Below, in pieces: positions 32,825-41,465 of a stretch of DNA of 64,000 bases. Position 1 is the stretch's first letter, and each line of letters starts with the position of its first letter. The stretch comes from Gp6-AA40 sp963772955 (GTDB lineage: Bacteria; Acidobacteriota; Vicinamibacteria; Vicinamibacterales; UBA2999). Position numbers and translations under genes: made by a program. The stretch lies in NCBI GenBank assembly GCA_963772955.1, contig CAVYZF010000003.1, positions 248,001 to 312,000 on the forward strand, in the 5' to 3' direction. The notes under the pieces were generated by a model that was not told the DNA's origin, ran no database searches, and saw only the letters and a program-made list of their open reading frames with translations.

Positions 32825-35171
32825 TCAGCGCCCAGCCGGCGAGGCAGGAAGATTGAGACGGGCGACGAGCGGCTTGAAGCGTGGATCGGAGCGGAAGCGA
32901 TCGAATTGCGGTGACACGTTCATCCAGCGGATCGGACCCTGGCGTCGATCGACGGCTTTCGCCAGGTATTCGAACACTCGATCCGTATCGCCGAGCCAGG
33001 TGTAAGCGGCAACGGCGTCCAACGGATTGGCTTCACGATTCATTCGGCTCAATACCTTGATCGCGTCGTCGCGCCTGCCCAGCGCGGCATATGCCCCGGC
33101 CAGGAGTCCACTGTTCTGTAGTTCGGGCCGGTCTGCTTCGCCCAGCGCCTCCTGGAAGCGATTCGTCTCCAGGTACGTGAAGACCAGGAGAATGTGGGAC
33201 AGCGTGTTTCGTGGCTCCAGCTCGAGTGCCCGCCGGAACGCCCGTTCAGCGTCTGCGTACTTCCGACTCATGAACAGGACAAACCCGTGGTTGAATCGCA
33301 AGTCCGTGGAGAGCGGATTCACGGCGATGGCCTGTTCGATGATGCGTAACGCCTCCTCGAAACGGCCGAACGCGGCAAGCGTGTTTCCATAACAGCCGCA
33401 TACATCGATCGCATCGGGGTTCAGTTCGTACGCCTTTTCATACGCGGCGAGCGTGGCGTCCCAGTCCCAGTCGTCGAACTTGATGCCAGCCAGTGCGGCG
33501 TACCCTTCCGCAAGCGAAGGATCGAGCTCGATTGCCCTCTGTGCGGCTTCCCGCCTGGGGCCTTCCTCCTGCGTAAACAGCAGATCGCGGCCCTGGGTCA
33601 ATGCCATCGACAACGATGCCTGCGCCGGCGCATAGTCCGGCTGCAGACGCACGGCCTCCTCCAGTTCCGCGACAGCCAGCTTCCAGGAATTCTGGTTGCC
33701 CTGCCAGTAGTGGTATCGACCCAGCATGAAGAGGTCGTACACCTTCGGATCTACCGGGCGTGACTTGGCGAGCCGCGTGGCTTCGTCTGGAGTGACCTGA
33801 ACTCTGATCTCGCGGACGATCGCCTCGGCGATCTCCGACTGAAGCATCAAGACATCGGAGAAGTCGTGATCGAAATCCTTCGCCCACAGGTGCGCATCGG
33901 AAGCGGCGTGAATCAGCTGCGTCGTCACGCGCACACGGCCATCGGCACGACGCACAGAACCCTCGATGATCGCGTCAGCGCCCAGCTCCTTCGCGATGTC
34001 ACCCAGCTTCTTCGTTGTCTTCTTGTACTGCATGACCGATGTGCGCGAAATCACCTTGAGCGCGCGCACCTGAGCGAGACTCGAGATCAGCTGCTCGGTC
34101 ATCCCGTCGGAAAAGTACTCGTCATTCGGATCGGGAGACAGCGATTGCAATGGCAGGACTGCGATCGATCGGATCTCGGGCCGCGACGCAACTGCGTTCG
34201 CGCTGCCACCTTGTGCGCGCCACCAGAGCCCCGCGGTAGCGAGCAGCGCCACAGCTGCCACACCCGCGACGCGCCACCCCATGCGCTGGCGCGGCGCCGG
34301 CCTCGCGACTGTCGTCGACGCCACACCCGTCGTGCGGCCCACTCGTCGCAGATCGACGACGAAGTCGCGCATCGACTGATACCGATCCGCGGGACCCTTC
34401 TCCAGCGCTTTTTCGACGATGGCGCGCAGCTCAGGAGGCACGTCATCGGCAAGCGGGGCGGGCGCGTCGTTCAGGACGGCCTCGACGACGTGCAGGTCGG
34501 TCGCTCCGCCAAACGGTCGCCGGCCCGAAAGCGCCTCGTAGAGAACGATGCCGAACGAGAAGATGTCGCTCCGAGCATCCAGAGCGGCTCCTCGCGCCTG
34601 CTCGGGCGATAAGTACCCGATCGTCCCCAGGATGGCTCCATGACGGGTCGGGGACATCGACACCGTGCGAGTCTCTTTCCCTCCGTCCTCCATGACTTTT
34701 GCGAGACCGAAGTCCCCGAGCTTCGCGTATCCGTTCTTCGTCAGGAGGATGTTGTCAGGCTTGATGTCGCGATGGAGGATTCCGGCGTCGTGCGCGGTGG
34801 CGAGCGCATCCGCAACCCCGACGAGCAGTTCGACCACCTGGCGCCAGGTGCGTTTCTCGCCACGGGCCCACGTGCTGAGAGTCCCGCCATCAACGTACTC
34901 CGTGACGAGATACTCACGACCATCGAAGGTGCCGGCCTCGTGCACGGTCACGATATGAGGGTGCTGGCTGAGCGCGGACAATGCGCTCACTTCGCGCCGG
35001 AATCGATGACGTGCCTCTTCGCTGTCGAGCGCACGCAGCAGGAACTTGATTGCAACCGGCCGCGATTCGAGGTCGCGTGTCCGTCGCGAGGTAGACCTCC
35101 CCCATCCCACCGGCGGCGATCGCCGATTCGATCCGATACGCGCCGATCAAAGTCCCCGGGGCGAGAGCCAT
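32825..35171 (-). CDS. Ser/Thr protein kinase with TolB-like and TPR regions (apparent frameshift)
   Basis: Start ATG 35171. The glycine loop IAAGGMGEVYLATDTR is in one frame, while RDLESRPVAIKFL and the rest continue in another. The switch lies at about 35073-35088 and removing one base would join them. The kinase core has VAIK, HRDIKPDN and GDFGLAK. A transmembrane helix follows (WRVAGVAAVALLATAGLWW), then a TolB-N-like adenylate-cyclase-associated domain (IAVLPLQSLSPDPNDEYFSD ... GADAIIEGSVRRADGRV), then about ten TPR-like helices. Total near 780 residues. Membrane signalling kinase, common in Acidobacteriota. Either an assembly error or an inactive gene. Confidence 0.8.
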
Positions 35172-35183
35172 GAGGCGAGGCGA

Positions 35184-36134
35184 TTATATGCCGCGGCAGA
35201 GCTGGGTCGCGCAGGTCACCTGCGGTTGCACACGCTGCCCGCGGTTCATGGCGGCAAGCCTCGCCGCACGATCGGGCGAGCAACTGCAGTCGAAGAAGCG
35301 CTCGACATTCCAGAGATCGGCAAACACGCGCATGCTATCGAGAGAGAGCCCGTATTCGATGGTGGACTCGAGCCAGTCGAGCCGTGGCGGATGAAACGAG
35401 TCGCCGATCGCTTCCATCGCACCGTTACCCCCGCGAGTGGGAATCACGACGCTGACGCTCGCACCGCACTCCGCCGCGACGTCGAGCGATCGACACGCCC
35501 ACTCGACTTCTTCGCCACGTGCCATGAAGGGCGGGCTGAGAAGAATGAACACGCGCAGAGCGATGTCGTGCTCGCCGAGGAAATCTCCGGCGCGCTTGAA
35601 CGCATCGAGCGTCATCTTCTTGTTGAGGCGCGCCAGCACTTCAGGGTGGGATGTCTCGAGGCCAATCGCCACTTCGAGCTGGCCGCCGATCGCATCCCGG
35701 AAACGAAGGCACCGATCTCGATATGCGCCTGCCAGGAACGCGGGATGCGCTTCGACGATCACGCGCTCGAATCCCTGCACGACCTTCGCGATCTCGTCGC
35801 CATCGTCAGGAGGAATGGCAGCGGGGTCGAAGAAGCTGCCGGCGTTATAGAGCTTGATTTGATTCGCGGCCGGAAGGTCAGTGAGCGCGACGCGGATTTG
35901 CGTCGCGATGGCCCCGCGGGGCGCGGTCGCGTCGAGCGTATTGACCCAGAGGTCGCACATCACGCATCGAAACGGACATTCCTTGTTGGTCAGGAAGACG
36001 ACAGCCGTCGAGGCGAGGGCGCCGTTCGCATCGCGCTCCTCTTCCCAGATGGCGGCGTAGGCGTGATGTGGATCGAGCGGCCGCTTCGCCGGCCGGTGTT
36101 GGAGAACAAAGCGATCGAGTAATTCAGAATTCAA
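35184..36134 (-). CDS. radical SAM protein (COG1244-like)
   Basis: 316 residues. The radical SAM cluster motif is CPFRCVMC (CxxxCxxC) after VVFLTNKE, with later elements LYNAGSFFDPAAIP, VIVEAHPAFL, VAIGLETSHPEVLARLNKKM and FILLSPPFM, as in the TIGR01210/COG1244 group related to Elp3/MiaB-like enzymes. A Cys-containing tail (FDCSCSPDRAA ... VTCATQLC) may bind a second cluster. The only in-frame start found is a TTG at 36134, inside the word-repeat; no ribosome site is seen. Same strand as, and just downstream of, the asparagine-synthase-like gene. Substrate unknown. Confidence 0.75.
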   Translation of the reverse strand: MNSELLDRFVLQHRPAKRPLDPHHAYAAIWEEERDANGALASTAVVFLTNKECPFRCVMCDLWVNTLDATAPRGAIATQIRVALTDLPAANQIKLYNAGSFFDPAAIPPDDGDEIAKVVQGFERVIVEAHPAFLAGAYRDRCLRFRDAIGGQLEVAIGLETSHPEVLARLNKKMTLDAFKRAGDFLGEHDIALRVFILLSPPFMARGEEVEWACRSLDVAAECGASVSVVIPTRGGNGAMEAIGDSFHPPRLDWLESTIEYGLSLDSMRVFADLWNVERFFDCSCSPDRAARLAAMNRGQRVQPQVTCATQLCRGI

Positions 36135-36202
36135 AATGCAGAATGCAGAATGCAGAATGCAGAAAACGGAGTCTGAATTCTAAATTCTGCATTCTGAATT
36201 AC
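36119..36202. repeat. word-repeat D, copy 3 (full hairpin)
   Basis: Left arm 36119-36162 has gtaattcag, attcaaaatgcag and three further gaatgcag words. Right arm 36173-36202 has the complement, including attctgcattctgaattac (pairs with gtaattcagaatgcagaat). It fills the complete gap between the radical SAM start and the asparagine-synthase-like stop and contains both codons. Confidence 0.9.
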
Positions 36203-37572
36203 GGTAGTGCAGAAACAGAGACTTCATTACCTGATCTCCGCTCGAGAGCCTCCGCTTCCTTCAATCGCTCCTGCCAGATTCGACTGAAGGTTCGCCGGCA
36301 CCACGCTTTGCTCACGCGCGCGCGCGGCGAGGCAACCGCGCCGTCCTGGAAACGCCGCTTCGGGTTGGCCGGCATGTCGATCCCCGTCACGGCTTTGATG
36401 CCGGCGACGACGACATCGCGCTTGAGGGTGTGAAGACGCTCCGCTCGTCCATCAAGTACCTGCTCGAATGGAATCGCGACGGCGGATGCGATGACCGAGC
36501 GGACGGTAAAGGGCGAGAACGCCTCGAACCCAAGCGCCGCGGCCGGCGCGAACGTGCGCACGTAGCTGCGTGACAGCCCGCCGGAGTACGCGAGGCTGTG
36601 CTTGATGGCATCGACGCCCCAGCCCTCCTGGTACAGCAGCGGATTGCGCAGCACGCTGGACAGCGTCAGGTCGGAGTCCTCGAGCGGATACGACTTCAGA
36701 TTCTCGTCGCCGCCGTCGCCGTCGAGCAGATACCTGAGTCCTGGATGCCGGCGACGAACTTCCTGCAGGAGACAGAGCGATGTCGCCGCACACTCGACGT
36801 CGAGCGGCTGGTAGTCCTCGATGAGGCGAATGGCTGCATCGAGATCGTACGCGTCCGAGCTGACGTCGACTCGCTCCCAGCTCGCCTCGAGCCCGAGCGC
36901 GCGCGCCGCACGCTCGGCCTGCGCCGCGTCTTCTCCGCCGCCGAAGTCCAGCGTGAACGCCCTGACTTGATCCGGATGGCGGCCAAGCTCCGCGCACGCG
37001 TGCCGAGCCAGCAACAGCGTCGCGGTGCTGTCGATCCCCGCTGAAAACGCGACGGCGATTGGCTCGTCCGCGGGGACGCGACCAATCCAGTCCTTCAGCG
37101 CGCGCGACGCGGCGGTGATGTACGTCGAGCCCAGGTCGTGGAGATCATTTGAACCGCGCCCGACCGGGGGATCGAAGAACCGCTGATACCTCGGCACGGG
37201 ATCGGGACAACCAACCTGATCGAGCTCGACGAGGTAGTGTGCCGGCACCATGCGCGTGTACGCCGGTTCGAACTGCCATGCGATCCGCTGCTCCTGGCAC
37301 CACGAAAAGATCCGATCCATGCGGTCAGACACCACGAGGAACGGGCCGTGGTACATCTTCGCAACGAAGTAGCGCAGCGGAATACCGATGGTGCGCGCCA
37401 GGCGTACGGTCCTGCCGTCGCGCCCGACTGCCGCGAAGTGACCGTCGGTCCGCGCCAGCGCATCGCCGTCACAACGACCCGTCCACTCAGCAACCTCCGC
37501 ATCCCCTGCGCCGGTCAGACCACTGGACCGAGTCCCGACGAGATCGATGAGCCGTTCAACACCTTCAATCAT
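36199..37572 (-). CDS. asparagine synthase-like protein without glutaminase Cys
   Basis: 457 residues. Residues about 1-150 are a degenerate Ntn-like N-domain starting MIEGVERLIDLV, with no Cys at position 2, so glutamine use is unlikely. Residues about 160-450 are the synthetase domain with a modified PP-loop AVAFSAGIDSTATLL (usual SGGxDS) and LLDGDGGDENLKSYPLE. Adenylates a carboxylate and forms an amide, as in AsnB or beta-lactam synthetase; ammonia or an intramolecular amine would be the donor. Its TAA stop lies in the repeat. Its neighbour, the radical SAM gene, suggests a small biosynthetic pathway. Confidence 0.78.
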   Translation of the reverse strand: MIEGVERLIDLVGTRSSGLTGAGDAEVAEWTGRCDGDALARTDGHFAAVGRDGRTVRLARTIGIPLRYFVAKMYHGPFLVVSDRMDRIFSWCQEQRIAWQFEPAYTRMVPAHYLVELDQVGCPDPVPRYQRFFDPPVGRGSNDLHDLGSTYITAASRALKDWIGRVPADEPIAVAFSAGIDSTATLLLARHACAELGRHPDQVRAFTLDFGGGEDAAQAERAARALGLEASWERVDVSSDAYDLDAAIRLIEDYQPLDVECAATSLCLLQEVRRRHPGLRYLLDGDGGDENLKSYPLEDSDLTLSSVLRNPLLYQEGWGVDAIKHSLAYSGGLSRSYVRTFAPAAALGFEAFSPFTVRSVIASAVAIPFEQVLDGRAERLHTLKRDVVVAGIKAVTGIDMPANPKRRFQDGAVASPRARVSKAWCRRTFSRIWQERLKEAEALERRSGNEVSVSALP

Positions 37573-37575
37573 TTC

Positions 37576-37660
37576 GGTCCCCAGTCCACGGTCTTCGGTC
37601 CACGGTCAATCAACCCTCGGCCCCTCGCACCGCACCGTCGCACCCTCGCCATTTCGCATC
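37576..37660. repeat. word-repeat F (ccacggtc / cctcgcac words)
   Basis: Spacer built of two word sets: ccagtccacggtcttcggtc and a following cctcgcaccgcaccgtcgca. No long complementary arm is visible, so this is a single-arm member of the word-repeat class. Confidence 0.5.
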
Positions 37661-37675
37661 GTCGGACCGCTCGGC

Positions 37676-38215
37676 TCATTTCCCCGGCTCGGTCCAGGAG
37701 ATCAGCAGGCCCGCCTCTTCAGCCCAGTCGTCTTCGCCGGCAAGCGCAGAGTAGCGCCCGCTGAAGAAGACCAGCGGTGCGCGCGGCAGCTCGCTGCGGT
37801 GAATCGACACAACCTGCCCGACCACGATCCAGTGATCGCCGCCTTCGTGAACCGCGTTGACTTCGCAACCGAGCGCCGCAACAGAGCCATCGAGTCGTGG
37901 CCCCCCTTCCGCGCGAGTGAACGAAAATGGAGGAGGCGGCGTCTCTTCTTTCCACGCACCAGCGAAGTACGACGACAGCGTCTGCTGTTCCTGGCTGAGA
38001 ATGTTGACGGAGAACTCGACGACGTCGTGAATGAGCTGCCCCGCCTTCGTGCCCTTGCCCAGGCAGAAGAGGACGAGCGGCGGGTTGAGCGAGAGCGAGG
38101 TAAACGAGTTGGCCGTCAGCGCGCGAATAGACCCCTCGACCTCCATCGCGATGACCGTCACGCCGGTGACAAACTGGCCGACGGTCTGGCGGAACGTCCG
38201 AGGGTCTATCGACAT
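37676..38215 (-). CDS. flavin reductase-like FMN-binding protein
   Basis: 179 residues from the ATG at 38215. Split-barrel flavin reductase of the HpaC/RutF kind: FRQTVGQFVTGVTVIAM, then ALTANSFTSLSLNPPLVLFC, FSVNILSQEQQTLSSYFAG and GDHWIVVGQVVSI, with the conserved pattern around the FMN site. It reduces free FAD/FMN with NAD(P)H for a two-component monooxygenase; the HpaB-type oxygenase lies immediately upstream in the same orientation, an obvious partner. A longer in-frame upstream extension overlaps the oxygenase gene and is not real. Confidence 0.88.
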   Translation of the reverse strand: MSIDPRTFRQTVGQFVTGVTVIAMEVEGSIRALTANSFTSLSLNPPLVLFCLGKGTKAGQLIHDVVEFSVNILSQEQQTLSSYFAGAWKEETPPPPFSFTRAEGGPRLDGSVAALGCEVNAVHEGGDHWIVVGQVVSIHRSELPRAPLVFFSGRYSALAGEDDWAEEAGLLISWTEPGK

Positions 38216-38238
38216 GTCACCTGAACACAGCAGAGGAA

Positions 38239-38309
38239 CTGTCGTTCGAGTTTCCTGGTTCTGACTTCTCAGTTCGTGCACAGAGAACTCCGAAGTTCGA
38301 ACTTCAGGG
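38239..38309. repeat. word-repeat E, copy 2
   Basis: On the minus strand this contains cacgaactgagaag, shared with 27241-27255, plus paired words gaagttcgaacttc that form a self-complementary centre near 38290-38305. It fills the 98-base spacer between oxygenase stop and reductase start. Confidence 0.75.
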
Positions 38310-38313
38310 CTCT

Positions 38314-39876
38314 CTACCCCCTTGTGCCGATCTTCTTGATGATCGCGCTCACGTCGTCGGACTGCACGAGGTCCGGCGCCGTCCACCCATCGAGGTTGTA
38401 CTCGGACATGCACTGCTCGGCAAAGCCCTTGTAGCGCTTCGTCGCACCGGTCACGTCCGCCACCAGAAGCGTCTCGAACCTGATGCTCTCGTGGTTGCCG
38501 AAGTAGTTCCGCTCGTAGAGCTCGTGGCGGCCGCCGAACTCGCTGCCGATGGCGTCCCACATCAGCTTCATCAGTTTGACGCGATCCTCGGCCGAGTAGC
38601 CGTTGGACCCGCGCACGAACTGATCGAGATACGGCCGCAGTTCCGGCACCTTGAAGTCGAGCGCGCTCGACGGCAGATAGATCAGCGCGCTGGCGAGCGA
38701 GTTCTCGATGATCTCCTTGATCTTCGGATACGCGATGCTCGCCATCACGCGATACGCCAGGCCGTAGTCGAGATTCGGCAACACGTACCCTTCGGTCCAG
38801 GGCGTCGTCGTCCGTGCCATCGCGTCGGTGAGCCCCCAGAACAGATTGCGCCAGGCGAGCACTTCGCCAACCTGCGCCTGCACGCCGCGGAAGTCCTTGG
38901 CACCGGTGGCCTCGACTGCCTTCAGCAGGAGGCCGGCGAGGAAGTCCATCTTCACGGCCAGCCGGGTGCAGCCCTGGAACATGAATCGTGGCAGGAATCC
39001 CGAGCGCGGGAAGAAGTTGTTCACCTTCTCGATGTCGCCGTACGCGAAGACGTTCTCCCACGGCACGAGCACCTTGTCGAAGATGAGGATCGAGTCGTTC
39101 TCGTCCATCCGGCTCGAGAGCGGGTAGTCGTACGGCGTGCCCATCACCGCCGCCGTCATCTCGTACGACGGACGGCACAGCAGCTTCACGCCCTTGGCAT
39201 CGGTCGGTACCATGCAGACGAACGCGAATGGCTTCGTCTTGATCGGGAGCGCGCCGTTGTTCGCGATGAAGTTGAAATGCGTGAGCGTGGACGTCGTGGC
39301 CACGACCTTTGCTCCGCTGACGATCAGGCCGGCGTCGGTCTCTTCCTCGACGTGCATGTACACGTCTTTCACTTCGTCGAGCGGCTTGTCGCGATCGACC
39401 GGCGGGTTCACGATCGCGTGGTTGACGAAGGAGACCTCGTCATTGACCTTCTTGTACCAGCGGCGCGCGTTCTCATCGTAGGGCGCGTAGTAGGACGCGT
39501 TGGCGCCGAGCGTCGCAAGGAAAGCCGCCTTGTAGTCCGGACTGCGACCGACCCACCCGTAGGTGACGCGCGCCCATTCGGCGATCGCGTCACGGGCGCC
39601 GACAAGCTCCTCGGCGTTGCGCGTCGCCTTGTAGAACTTGTGCGTGAAACCGCCCGTCCCGGTATCGGTCGGCGTCGTGAGCACCGCTTGCCGCGCGGGA
39701 TCGTGGAGCGCGTCGTACAGTCGGGCGATCATCCGCGCGGTGTTGCGAAATGCCGGATGGGTCGTCACGTCCTTCACGCGTTCGCCGTAGATCCAGATCT
39801 CCCGGCCGTCTCTGATACTTTCGAGGTACTCGGCCCCCGTGTAGGGACGAGTACGCGGTGTTGTCTGAGCCGCCAT
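38314..39876 (-). CDS. 4-hydroxyphenylacetate 3-monooxygenase-type oxygenase (HpaB family)
   Basis: 520 residues, full length for the FADH2-dependent oxygenase component of two-component aromatic hydroxylases (HpaB, PvcC, TcpA/HadA). Seen: TGAEYLESIRDGREIWIYGE and VTTHPAFRN at the N-terminus, YAPYDENARRWYKKVNDEVSF, 'HVEEETDAGLIVSGAKVVAT' and DEFG-like C-terminal helices. It ortho-hydroxylates phenols to catechols using reduced flavin from the adjacent reductase. It is third in the order cytochrome c - bicupin - oxygenase - reductase, with three-base gaps. The exact phenol is unknown. Confidence 0.88.
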   Translation of the reverse strand: MAAQTTPRTRPYTGAEYLESIRDGREIWIYGERVKDVTTHPAFRNTARMIARLYDALHDPARQAVLTTPTDTGTGGFTHKFYKATRNAEELVGARDAIAEWARVTYGWVGRSPDYKAAFLATLGANASYYAPYDENARRWYKKVNDEVSFVNHAIVNPPVDRDKPLDEVKDVYMHVEEETDAGLIVSGAKVVATTSTLTHFNFIANNGALPIKTKPFAFVCMVPTDAKGVKLLCRPSYEMTAAVMGTPYDYPLSSRMDENDSILIFDKVLVPWENVFAYGDIEKVNNFFPRSGFLPRFMFQGCTRLAVKMDFLAGLLLKAVEATGAKDFRGVQAQVGEVLAWRNLFWGLTDAMARTTTPWTEGYVLPNLDYGLAYRVMASIAYPKIKEIIENSLASALIYLPSSALDFKVPELRPYLDQFVRGSNGYSAEDRVKLMKLMWDAIGSEFGGRHELYERNYFGNHESIRFETLLVADVTGATKRYKGFAEQCMSEYNLDGWTAPDLVQSDDVSAIIKKIGTRG

Positions 39877-39879
39877 GAT

Positions 39880-40740
39880 CTATCCCTCCAACTCCTTGGC
39901 GCGTTTCTCCCACTCAGCCATGAACCGAAATACGTTTTCTTTCGGCGGCTGCGGCGCGAACGTTTCCAGCCACGTCACCGGCTGCGTGCCGACATTGGCG
40001 AACCCGTGCACGCAGCCAACACCCGTCCAGAAGACGTCGCCCGGCTTTCCCACGTAGGTCTTGCCGTCCATCGTACCTTCCACCTCACCGCTGAGGATGA
40101 AGTACGACTCCTCGAACGTATGGTCGTGCAGTCCGAGTCGAACGCCCGGCTGGTACTCGATGAAGAGCAACCGATGATGCCGGGCACCGAAGTCTTCGTC
40201 GATGAGCCACTTGAGGAACACACCCTCGAGCCCCGTCAGCGAAGCGGGCCTGTGCGCCAGTGGCGGAATCTGACCCGCGTCGAAATGGCCGAGCAGATTC
40301 CCCCTCAGGTCCTGGAGGTCGAGCCGCGGCGCTGACGAAGGGAGCGAGCGATCCTTCAGAAAGAACGTGTCGCGTTCGGCACCAACCGGCTTCGGCTGCG
40401 GTGCCGCCATCTGCAGCCACCGGACAGGAGCCGATCCGATCTGCTTCCACGCGTGCGGCGATCCCACCTTGACTGCGGCGTAATCGCCGACGCTGACGTG
40501 GTAACTGGAACCGTTGATGACGACGAGCGCTTCTCCGCTCAACACGTAGAAGCTCTCTTCAAAGGAGTGAACGTGCGGATCGATCCGTCCGCCCGGTGCG
40601 AGTTCGTTGATGCTCAGCCCGGTAAGGACTGAGCCCTCAGCGCGGTTGACGAGCGACTTGTGAGCATAGCCCTCGCTGTGCCCCTCGAATACCGGGTGGC
40701 GGCCGAGAGTGCCTGGATCGAAGCTGCTGAAGAAATGCAT
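39880..40740 (-). CDS. bicupin protein
   Basis: 286 residues with two cupin barrels. The first (about 45-120) has PHVHSFEESFYVLSGEALVV with the usual HxH...E and a later His in GSPHAWKQIG. The second (about 195-270) has LHDHTFEESYFILSGEVEGT and GCVHGFANVG. Both keep metal-binding His/Glu, unlike many bicupins with one dead half. Resembles gentisate-dioxygenase-like or ureidoglycine-aminohydrolase-like bicupins, so a ring-cleaving or isomerising step after the oxygenase is possible but not proven. Gaps of three bases to both neighbours indicate one operon. Confidence 0.8.
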   Translation of the reverse strand: MHFFSSFDPGTLGRHPVFEGHSEGYAHKSLVNRAEGSVLTGLSINELAPGGRIDPHVHSFEESFYVLSGEALVVINGSSYHVSVGDYAAVKVGSPHAWKQIGSAPVRWLQMAAPQPKPVGAERDTFFLKDRSLPSSAPRLDLQDLRGNLLGHFDAGQIPPLAHRPASLTGLEGVFLKWLIDEDFGARHHRLLFIEYQPGVRLGLHDHTFEESYFILSGEVEGTMDGKTYVGKPGDVFWTGVGCVHGFANVGTQPVTWLETFAPQPPKENVFRFMAEWEKRAKELEG

Positions 40741-40743
40741 CCG

Positions 40744-41370
40744 CTACGGCGCCTCGATCGGCTTGCCGTCTGGTCCAAGCGGAATGGGCACGCGATTAGA
40801 GATCGCCTTGATCGATCTCAAATAGGCGAACATCGCTTTCAAGTCTTCATCTGGAAGCTGCCCATACCAGTTCCACGGCATCGGCGGCAGAATCTGACGC
40901 CCTTTGCCCATATGTTTTCCCTTCTTGAGCGCTTCGACGAACATGTCCTCGGTCCAGATGCCGAGGCCGGTGTTCTGATCCGGCGTCAGGTTCGCCGCAA
41001 ACGACACGCCCCAGTCGCCGCTCCACGCTGTCAGGTGACCGTTGATGTGAATCACATACGGGCTGCCCTTGATCGGCTTGAAGGGCGGCGGTACGCCCTC
41101 GCTCTCGGGGTGGCCCGAGAGCATGCGGTCCATGTCTGCCTCGGGACCGCTCGGCCCAACCTTCTTAGGCGTGTGGCAATCGTGGCATCCGCCCCCGATG
41201 ATGAGACGATGACCGCGTTCGATCTGTGATTCCGCCGACGCCACGGGCACGGCTGCCGGAGCGGGTGCTCCTGCCGGCGGTGCACTGGCCGGCTGCCCGC
41301 AGCCGACAAACGCAGCGACAAGCAGAAGGCTGGCCGACGTCACGGCAACGCGATACGGAGACAAGCGCAT
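40744..41370 (-). CDS. cytochrome c lipoprotein
   Basis: 208 residues from the ATG at 41370 (gaggag upstream). A lipoprotein signal ends at AAFVGC, followed by an Ala/Pro-rich linker and a c-type heme site CHDCH (GHRLIIGGGCHDCHTPKKVG). A distal Met lies in LPPMPWNWYG or in DMDRML. The C-terminal segment DEDLKAMFAYLRSIKAISNR is typical of class I cytochrome c. It probably sits on the periplasmic side of a membrane. Likely first gene of the oxygenase operon and divergent from the cytochrome oxidase operon across a 95-base spacer; it might donate electrons to that oxidase. Confidence 0.85.
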   Translation of the reverse strand: MRLSPYRVAVTSASLLLVAAFVGCGQPASAPPAGAPAPAAVPVASAESQIERGHRLIIGGGCHDCHTPKKVGPSGPEADMDRMLSGHPESEGVPPPFKPIKGSPYVIHINGHLTAWSGDWGVSFAANLTPDQNTGLGIWTEDMFVEALKKGKHMGKGRQILPPMPWNWYGQLPDEDLKAMFAYLRSIKAISNRVPIPLGPDGKPIEAP

Positions 41371-41465
41371 GGATCTCAACTCCTCGATGGAAAGATGTCT
41401 GTGCCTTCAAAGGCGGCCAGAAATATACACCACTCGCTTGCCCTCGTCTCGCGGGGCTGAGTAAG

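Noticed and set aside
36199..37572. Naming the gene asnB
   Set aside because: No N-terminal Cys nucleophile and a changed PP-loop; glutamine-dependent asparagine synthesis is unlikely.
38216..39178. Fusion of a long upstream region to the flavin reductase
   Set aside because: The extension is an out-of-frame reading of the oxygenase gene; the family starts at the ATG at 38215.
41226..41465. Longer N-terminus for oxidase subunit I
   Set aside because: It covers the divergent spacer and the start of the cytochrome c gene; the family starts at MPGLIRRYIFSTDHK.
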